Shown in pieces: positions 15,099-19,961 of a DNA stretch of 19,961 bases (position 1 is the stretch's first letter; each line of letters opens with the position of its first letter). The stretch lies in assembly GCA_021161765.1 (NCBI GenBank), contig JAGGZZ010000028.1, positions 1 through 19,961 on the forward strand, in the 5' to 3' direction. The notes beneath the pieces were generated by a model, which saw only the letters and a program-made list of their open reading frames with translations, was not told where the DNA came from and did not search any database. This DNA is from Candidatus Methanophagales archaeon (GTDB lineage Archaea; Halobacteriota; Syntropharchaeia; Alkanophagales; Methanospirareceae). The position numbers and the translations under genes are program-made.

Positions 15099-15104
15099 AA
15101 GGAG
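15068..15104 (+). promoter_or_regulatory. Possible internal promoter and ribosome site for rpoA2
   Basis: The TATA-like cttaaata (15068-15075) would start transcription near 15098-15101. The Shine-Dalgarno aaggag (15099-15104) lies 10 bases before the ATG at 15115. The ribosome site is clear; the internal promoter is inferred from its resemblance to the other copies. Confidence 0.4.
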
Positions 15105-15114
15105 CAGAAGCATA

Positions 15115-18003
15115 ATGGTTATGCAAACAAAGGGAGAAGTAACGAAAGAATTGACGAGAGCAGGAGTAGAGCAAGAGATAGCAGAACTAATAGGGGACGA
15201 GTTTATGCTGGCAGAGCTAACCGCGGGGCTCGATGGACTATTAGACTCCAAGGAGGTAGAAGAGGGATGCGCAGAAGATATAATAAGAATGGCGGGCAGG
15301 GAAGAGGAAGGCGAGATAAAATTAGGGGACATAGAGCTAAAGGTGAATGAAAGCGAGATACCAAAACGCATAAAAGATGAATTGAAGGAGAAGTTAAGGG
15401 CTATAAGAATAGAACTAAACAATGAAAAGCTGAATGCGATTTTAAATGGAGTCGCAGAGAAATATAACAAATCAAAGGTGGTGCCACGGGAAGCGGTTGG
15501 AATAGTCGCAGCGCAGTCTATCGGCGAGCCAGGGACACAAATGTCAATTCCTTTTTTTGAGAAGATCATTATAAAAATTGATAATCAGATAAGAATCATG
15601 CCAATAGGGGAATTTGTGGACAAATTAATGGATACATATCGAGTAGAAAGGGTTAATGAAACGGAAATATGCGATCTGCCTTCTAATGTGCAAGTTAAAG
15701 TACCAAGTTTAAATGAATTGGGGAAAATTGAATGGAAAGGGCTTATCTCGTGTAGCAGACATGATTATCCTAAGAAGCTTATTCATATTAAGACACGTTC
15801 TGGGAGGAAAATCATAGCTACCGATAATCACTCTTTTGTCATCAGAAAAGACAATCGGATATTGCCTATCTCAGGCAAAGAACTTAAACCTAAGGATAGA
15901 ATTCCTGTCATCAAAAATCTTCCTTTAGATGATTCACTCAGATCATTAGAAATATCGAATTATCTCCCAAAAGATGAGTGGTGGTATGGAAGCGAACTTA
16001 AGAAGGCTTTAGATCCTTTATTAGGTTTTTCCTACACAATTCCAGTAGGTCCAGACCAGCTTCTGAACCATATAAAACAGAGTAATACTTTTGAGGTTCT
16101 GGATGGGTTCGTTTATCCATATCAAACCCACAGCATGGGAAAAATTCCTGAATGTTTGAAATTAGATCCAATGCTTGGATGGTTCTTGGGGGCTTATCTC
16201 TCTGAGGGTAGTGTCTCAAGGTATGCTGTGAATATTTCTAATACAGATGAAGCATTTCTATCCAAGGAAAGGGAATTTGCTAAATCTCTTAACCTTGATT
16301 ATAGGGAAAAAGATAATTATAGGGATTTTGCGAGAGGGCATGATCTAAGTATGAGTTCCAGGGTTTTGGTAGAATTCCTGGAAAGAACATGTGGAAAGGG
16401 TTCAAAAGGAAAAAGGGTTCCAATGTTTGCATATAGTTCAGATGAAGCCTTTATTGGTTCTCTTCTCCGTGGTTATTTTGATGGGGATGGCAATATATCT
16501 GTGGAAAGAAAGGTTATTAGAGCGAGTTCTCGATCGAAGGAATTGATAGATGGTATAGCATTACTCTTAAGCAGGATTGGCATTTTCGCGAGGAAGTCAA
16601 CTCAAGGCGGAGAATATTGGCTCTCTATTTCCTACCGGTATGCAGAGAGATTTAAGGAAAAAATAGGATTTGATACACCAGAGAAGGTAAAACGTTTAAT
16701 TGAGCTTTGCCAAATTCAACCAGAAAGTTCTTATGATGTAATCGAAATGATTCCTGGGATTGGTCAATCGCTCAAAGTGCTAGCTAGAAAGGTTGGGCTT
16801 CCAACGAGGCTTGTTAACAACTTCACAAAAAGGCAGCGAATAGGTAGAACAACCCTCGAGAGATATGCTCGCCTTTTCGAAAAAGAAGCAAGAGATAAGG
16901 GCATTAATATAAATCAAGAACTTGCACTTTTTCGTCAGATGTTAGAAGAGGACGTTATATGGGATGAAATAATAGAGATTCAATATGCTAAACCAGGGGG
17001 AAAGGTTTACGATCTTTCAGTAGAAGGTCTAGAAACCTTTGCTACTGGGGAGGGAGTAATTACACATAATACCCTGCGAACTTTCCATTACGCGGGTGTT
17101 GGTGCGATATACATAACACTGGGATTACCGCGAATAATAGAGGTAGTAGATGCAAGGAAAAAACCATCTACACCTGCAATGAAGATAAAGTTAACCGGGG
17201 AGTATGCACGGAATAGAAACAAGGCAGAGGAACTGGCAAGGGAAATAGAAAAGACATATATACGGGATATAAAAAGCGAAATATACGTGTCCCGAAAGGA
17301 TATGTCGGTGTGGGTTTCGCTACGCGAAAAGGAACTGAAGAGAAGGCATATAGAAAAAGAGGAAGTAAAAGAAAAAATAGAGGGTATGGATTCGGATGTG
17401 CACGTAGAAGAAGCGGAAGATGGTAAGTTGCGAATACAGGTGCCGAATAAGTCATACCAGGAGTTGCGAAAGCTTGAGAAGGAAGTGAATAACCTATCGG
17501 TGAAGGGAATAGAAGGAATAATGCGTGGAATAGTGAGAAGAGAAAACGAAGGAGATGGTGAATATATGCTGTACACCGAGGGCTCGGCACTGAAAAAGGT
17601 GCGGGGGATTGAAGGCGTAGATTTCAGCAGGACAACAACGAACAACATAGCGGAAATAGCAGACGTTCTGGGCATAGAAGCAGCTCGTAATGCGATAATT
17701 GATGAGATGATGAATACATTGGAGGAGCAGGGGTTGGACGTGGATGTCCGCCATGTAACGTTAATTGCTGATGCGATGACGATGGATGGCGAAGTGAAGT
17801 CGATAGGGCGGCATGGGTTAGCAGGAGGTAAAGTTTCCGTTCTCTCAAGAGCCGCTTTTGAGGTTACCGTGGACAATCTACTGGATGCAGCTATGTATGG
17901 AGAAACGGAGGAGTTAAAAGGCGTTACGGAAAACGTGATTGTGGGACAGCCCATAAAATTGGGAACCGGAGCAATAGAATTGGTAGCAAGAGGGGGACAA
18001 TAA
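15115..18003 (+). CDS. rpoA2: DNA-directed RNA polymerase subunit A'' with an in-frame intein
   Basis: The 962-residue precursor consists of extein residues 1-143, a 509-residue intein (144-652) and extein 653-962. The spliced A'' would be 453 residues, somewhat longer than usual because of an N-terminal acidic extension (about 1-70). A'' completes the largest subunit: the trigger loop region VGIVAAQSIGEPGTQM (128-143) joins TLRTFHYAGVGAIYITLGLP (653-672), followed by RIIEVVDARKKPSTP, and the C-terminal SIGRHGLAGGKVSVLSRAAF segment of the cleft and jaw is intact. The ATG at 15115 follows a Shine-Dalgarno at 15099. The stop TAA directly abuts the ATG of the L30e gene. The enzyme cannot work until the intein is removed, because it interrupts the trigger-loop region. 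Confidence 0.97.
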   Translation: MVMQTKGEVTKELTRAGVEQEIAELIGDEFMLAELTAGLDGLLDSKEVEEGCAEDIIRMAGREEEGEIKLGDIELKVNESEIPKRIKDELKEKLRAIRIELNNEKLNAILNGVAEKYNKSKVVPREAVGIVAAQSIGEPGTQMSIPFFEKIIIKIDNQIRIMPIGEFVDKLMDTYRVERVNETEICDLPSNVQVKVPSLNELGKIEWKGLISCSRHDYPKKLIHIKTRSGRKIIATDNHSFVIRKDNRILPISGKELKPKDRIPVIKNLPLDDSLRSLEISNYLPKDEWWYGSELKKALDPLLGFSYTIPVGPDQLLNHIKQSNTFEVLDGFVYPYQTHSMGKIPECLKLDPMLGWFLGAYLSEGSVSRYAVNISNTDEAFLSKEREFAKSLNLDYREKDNYRDFARGHDLSMSSRVLVEFLERTCGKGSKGKRVPMFAYSSDEAFIGSLLRGYFDGDGNISVERKVIRASSRSKELIDGIALLLSRIGIFARKSTQGGEYWLSISYRYAERFKEKIGFDTPEKVKRLIELCQIQPESSYDVIEMIPGIGQSLKVLARKVGLPTRLVNNFTKRQRIGRTTLERYARLFEKEARDKGININQELALFRQMLEEDVIWDEIIEIQYAKPGGKVYDLSVEGLETFATGEGVITHNTLRTFHYAGVGAIYITLGLPRIIEVVDARKKPSTPAMKIKLTGEYARNRNKAEELAREIEKTYIRDIKSEIYVSRKDMSVWVSLREKELKRRHIEKEEVKEKIEGMDSDVHVEEAEDGKLRIQVPNKSYQELRKLEKEVNNLSVKGIEGIMRGIVRRENEGDGEYMLYTEGSALKKVRGIEGVDFSRTTTNNIAEIADVLGIEAARNAIIDEMMNTLEEQGLDVDVRHVTLIADAMTMDGEVKSIGRHGLAGGKVSVLSRAAFEVTVDNLLDAAMYGETEELKGVTENVIVGQPIKLGTGAIELVARGGQ
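15544..17070 (+). mobile_element. Intein with LAGLIDADG homing endonuclease in rpoA2
   Basis: The intein lies between GTQM and TLRTFHY, the same site I know from the Methanocaldococcus jannaschii A'' intein. The first residue is Ser (15544-15546), the last two are His-Asn (HN, ending 17070) and the +1 residue is Thr, a valid splicing set. Block B is ATDNHSFVI (precursor residues 235-243). Block F/G is VYDLSVEGLETFATGEGVIT followed by HN. The endonuclease has both LAGLIDADG helices: LGWFLGAYLSEGS (354-366) and LLRGYFDGDGNI (450-461), each with its acidic residue. A helix-turn-helix-like segment follows (about 545-590, PGIGQSLKVLARKVGLPTRL). Codon style differs from the host gene, with more ATT/ATC and fewer ATA for Ile. 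All catalytic parts appear intact, so splicing and homing activity are predicted. Confidence 0.96.
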
Positions 18004-18360
18004 ATGGCAGAGATAAAAACCAAGTCAGTTGAAATTTCCGATATGAACAGAGAATTACAAAAGGTGCTAAAAAGCGGTAAGGTATTGATAGGGTCGAACG
18101 AGACATTAAAAGCACTGAGGGGGGGAGACGAAGGAGTGAAGGCGGTCATTTACGCTTCTAACTGCCCTGAAGAGATAAAAGAGGGTTTCAGAGAGGTAAC
18201 CAAGCAGAAAAATGTAAATCCCCTTTTCTATGAATATCCCGTTAATAGCCTTGAACTTGGGCTTGCATGTGGTAAACCTTATTCGATAGCTTCTTTATGC
18301 ATTCGGGATACAGGGAAATCGGACATATTACGGCTTATTGAAAAAGAAAAAAACAGGTGA
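18004..18360 (+). CDS. rpl30e: Ribosomal protein L30e (eL30)
   Basis: The 118-residue protein belongs to the L7Ae/L30e/S12e RNA-binding family, which recognises kink-turn RNA. The family pattern is visible in VLKSGKVLIGSNETLKALRGG (about 21-41), AVIYASNCPEEIKE (47-60), PLFYEYPVNSLELGLACGKP (73-92) and a final SIASLCIRDTGKSDIL strand-helix. Its position between rpoA2 and nusA is the conserved archaeal one. The ATG directly follows the rpoA2 stop codon, so it is almost certainly translated from the same message. Confidence 0.95.
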   Translation: MAEIKTKSVEISDMNRELQKVLKSGKVLIGSNETLKALRGGDEGVKAVIYASNCPEEIKEGFREVTKQKNVNPLFYEYPVNSLELGLACGKPYSIASLCIRDTGKSDILRLIEKEKNR

Positions 18361-18366
18361 TGTGAA

Positions 18367-18795
18367 GTGACCGTGAAGTTAGATACCGAGGGAATAGGGT
18401 ATATCGGAGTATTTGAGCGTCTTACAGGAGCAGGAGTTAGGGATTGCCTGGTGAATAACGAAGAGAACAAGGTGACAATGGTGATAAAAAATGGGGACAT
18501 GAGCATAGCGATAGGTAAGGGCGGCTCGAATGTAACCAAGGTAAAAAAGCTGTTAAAAAAGGAGATAGAACTTGTGGAGTACTCCGCAGATGTAAAGGAA
18601 TTCATAGAAAACCTGTTTCGCCCTGCTTATGTGAAGAGCGTAGAGCTGTTGACCAGAAAGGGGCAGAGATGTGCATACGTGGATGTTCTCAATAAGGACA
18701 AGGGCATTGCAATAGGAAGGAACGGCGAGAAGATAAGGAAGGTAAAGGTATTAGTAAAAAGAAATCAAGATATAGATAACGTGATAATAGTATAG
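18367..18795 (+). CDS. nusA: Archaeal NusA-like transcription factor (KH domains)
   Basis: The 142-residue protein has the short archaeal NusA form: two KH domains without the bacterial N-terminal or S1 domains. The GXXG RNA-binding loops are GKGG at 50-53 and GRNG at 117-120, preceded by SIAIG and GIAIG. It probably binds nascent RNA near the polymerase, and it is co-transcribed with the polymerase genes. The GTG start at 18367 follows the L30e stop by 6 bases and is preceded by aggtgat (18355-18361) as a Shine-Dalgarno. A second GTG two codons later is a less likely start. Confidence 0.94.
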   Translation: MTVKLDTEGIGYIGVFERLTGAGVRDCLVNNEENKVTMVIKNGDMSIAIGKGGSNVTKVKKLLKKEIELVEYSADVKEFIENLFRPAYVKSVELLTRKGQRCAYVDVLNKDKGIAIGRNGEKIRKVKVLVKRNQDIDNVIIV

Positions 18796-18800
18796 TGTAG

Positions 18801-18862
18801 AGAGGTATGAGGTGTGAGTGGTCGGATGGCTCAAACCTCAAATCTGAAACCTCAAACCTGTA
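18801..18862. repeat. Imperfect inverted repeat with direct aacctcaaa words (family D)
   Basis: The gap between nusA and rps12 holds aggtatgaggtgtgag (18803-18818), which pairs imperfectly with ctcaaacctcaaatct (18830-18845). The words caaacctcaaatctg and aaacctcaaacctg repeat directly. It may be a folded spacer within the operon; function is unknown. Confidence 0.6.
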
Positions 18863-18883
18863 CAAACAAACCGAGGTAATAAG

Positions 18884-19312
18884 ATGGGAAGAGGACTATA
18901 CGCAGCAAGGAAGGCGAAGAATAGCCAAAGGAAGTCCAGGTGGAAGAATCCTGGCTATGTTCGAAGAGCATTGAAATCGGCTAAGAAAGCAGACCCTATG
19001 GAGGGGGCGCACATGGCACGGGCTATTGTCCTGGAGAAGGTAGGGATAGAAGCGAAACAGCCGAATTCAGCAATACGCAAATGCGTTCGTGTTCAGCTAA
19101 TCAAAAATGGCAAGCAGGTTACCGCTTTTTGCCCTGGCGATGGCGCAATAAAGTTTATAGACGAGCATGATGAGGTATTGATAGTAGGAATGGGAGGAAG
19201 AAAAGGGAGGTCGTATGGGGACCTCTCAGGTGTAAGGTTCAAGGTGGTGGCGGTAACGGACATCGCATTAGACCAATTAATAAGTGGAAAGAAGGAGAAA
19301 GTTCTCCGATAA
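18884..19312 (+). CDS. rps12: Ribosomal protein S12 (uS12)
   Basis: The 142-residue protein has the archaeal S12 length and motifs. [20 protein letters not shown] (58-77) is the decoding-site loop; it is followed by [22 protein letters not shown] and the conserved [19 protein letters not shown]. It contacts the A-site codon-anticodon helix in the small subunit. The ATG is supported by gaggt (18873-18877), about 6 bases upstream. It closes the polymerase cluster. The expected next gene, rps7, is not present. Confidence 0.97.
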   Translation: MGRGLYAARKAKNSQRKSRWKNPGYVRRALKSAKKADPMEGAHMARAIVLEKVGIEAKQPNSAIRKCVRVQLIKNGKQVTAFCPGDGAIKFIDEHDEVLIVGMGGRKGRSYGDLSGVRFKVVAVTDIALDQLISGKKEKVLR

Positions 19313-19340
19313 GAGATATATATAAAAACATTAAAAATTG

Positions 19341-19501
19341 TTAACCACAGATTACACAGATTAACACAGATGATAATATAGCGGTTTGGTGGTTTAGCGG
19401 TTTGGTCAAAGGGACTGAGCTGCTAACGAGCTAAACCTCTAAACTCGCTTAATCTATGTAAATCTGTGTCTAAATAGAAGGAGGTTATACTTTATATATA
19501 G
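19341..19501 (+). repeat. Inverted-repeat element, family A copy 5 (subtype II)
   Basis: The left arm (19343-19371) reads accacagattacacagatta and on; the right arm (19447-19477) contains aatctatgtaaatctgtgtc. The loop, with its nested agcggtttgg / gctaacgagctaaacctc inverted repeat, nearly matches the copy at 6858, with about ten differences over ~100 bases. The gap between rps12 and the protease gene is otherwise empty. Confidence 0.9.
19470..19500 (+). promoter_or_regulatory. Repeat-borne promoter for the aspartic protease gene
   Basis: The TATA-like ctaaata (19470-19476) and the conserved tail gaaggaggttatactttata place a start near 19499-19502, giving a ~24-base leader before the ATG at 19524. 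A second TATA-like run, tttatatata (19491-19500), is also possible. Confidence 0.45.
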
Positions 19502-19523
19502 TAAAAATAGAACAAAAGAGAAG

Positions 19524-19913
19524 ATGAAACGGGAACAGGCGGCTGCGGATGTTGAACTAAGGAATCACGGAAAAGAAGTCTCTCGGAAATGCCTTGTTGA
19601 CACGGGTGCAAGCAGGAGTGTGATGTCTAAAAGGATTCCCGAAGAGTTAGGAATTTTCATACGTTTATGCGAACCTTATGAGTTAATGCCTGCGGACAAG
19701 GAGGGCAAATTGAAGGTGATAGGGGATTGTAGAGTGCGAGTTGTCTTTCAAGGCGTAGAGGTGCCTGGCGGAGCAGTATTTGAGGTAGCAGATAATCTGA
19801 GAGAAGAAACTGACTTGATCGTAGGCAGACCAGAGATAGATGCATGGGACATCGTATTTACGCCCGAAGGACCAAAACCCAGGAAAGTACCGATAGAGTT
19901 TGAAATAATATGA
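19524..19913 (+). CDS. Retropepsin-like (clan AA) aspartic protease
   Basis: The 129-residue protein is a single-lobe aspartic protease that would act as a homodimer. It has CLVDTGASRSVMS at 23-35 with catalytic D26 in DTGAS, a central beta-rich stretch with GDCRVRVVFQGVEVPGG (67-83), and the second hydrophobic-Gly motif DLIVGRPEIDAWDIVF (97-112), equivalent to the psi-loop closing strand. There is no signal peptide or membrane helix, and no retroelement (reverse transcriptase, integrase) nearby, so it is a cellular stand-alone archaeal member. Substrates are unknown. It follows rps12 but has its own repeat-borne promoter, so it is not clearly part of that operon. No strong Shine-Dalgarno is seen. 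Confidence 0.85.
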   Translation: MKREQAAADVELRNHGKEVSRKCLVDTGASRSVMSKRIPEELGIFIRLCEPYELMPADKEGKLKVIGDCRVRVVFQGVEVPGGAVFEVADNLREETDLIVGRPEIDAWDIVFTPEGPKPRKVPIEFEII

Positions 19914-19942
19914 TAAAAAAAATAAATAAAAATAGGAAAAAA

Positions 19943-19961
19943 TAAATTATAGACACAGATT
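19943..19961 (+). repeat. Left arm of a sixth family A element, cut by the window edge
   Basis: The sequence taaattatagacacagatt matches the left ends of the copies at 3161, 6858 and 8223. The rest lies outside the window. Confidence 0.75.

Noticed and set aside
17088..18149. A 353-codon open frame on the minus strand across the 3' part of rpoA2 and rpl30e
   Set aside because: It is antisense to two well-conserved genes; its Ser/Phe-rich translation has no domain and arises from the host's codon bias.
19524..19913. Retroelement origin of the aspartic protease
   Set aside because: There is no reverse transcriptase, integrase or long terminal repeat nearby; stand-alone retropepsin-like proteins are known in archaea.

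Overview
The window is archaeal. It carries the archaeal RNA polymerase gene order rpoH-rpoB-rpoA1-rpoA2 followed by ribosomal protein L30e, archaeal NusA and S12. It also has an archaeal RNase P protein (Rpp21/Rnp4 type), a class II tRNA-Ser and TATA-like promoters. The dockerin protein, the dense intergenic inverted repeats and the euryarchaeal gene order suggest an uncultured euryarchaeon. My best guess is an ANME-1/Methanophagales or Syntrophoarchaeum-like lineage, but this is inference. RpoB is one unsplit polypeptide, unlike most methanogens.

Layout: 1-2507 is the 3' part of a large secreted, asparagine- and threonine-rich repeat protein ending in a type I dockerin. Then come a UbiX flavin prenyltransferase, an inverted-repeat element, tRNA-Ser(GCT), and nine bases later a divergent cis-prenyltransferase homologue. 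A minus-strand gene of unknown function, an aminotransferase and a minus-strand RNase P subunit follow. Both convergent gaps here hold long imperfect inverted repeats. Next are a PUA-domain protein, a PncC/CinA amidohydrolase whose 3' end runs into tRNA-Lys(TTT), and the RNA polymerase cluster (8384-19312). The window closes with a small retropepsin-like aspartic protease.

The most unusual features are these. (1) A family of roughly 110-160 bp inverted repeats built from the word acagattaac. The right end of most copies carries a conserved TATA-like tail directly upstream of a gene, including rpoH and rpoA2, so the family may act as portable promoters. (2) Two copies of one ~57-residue module inside the clamp region of RpoA1, which account for its excess length. 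(3) An apparently intact 509-residue intein with a LAGLIDADG endonuclease at the catalytic GTQM/T site of RpoA2. (4) A cis-prenyltransferase-like protein lacking catalytic residues. (5) An RpoA1 active-site motif reading NADYDGD instead of NADFDGD.

Functionally the right two thirds is information processing (transcription, translation, RNA maturation). The left third mixes cell-surface, cofactor and lipid functions. No stretch longer than 300 bases lacks a gene; all larger gaps are filled mainly by inverted repeats.
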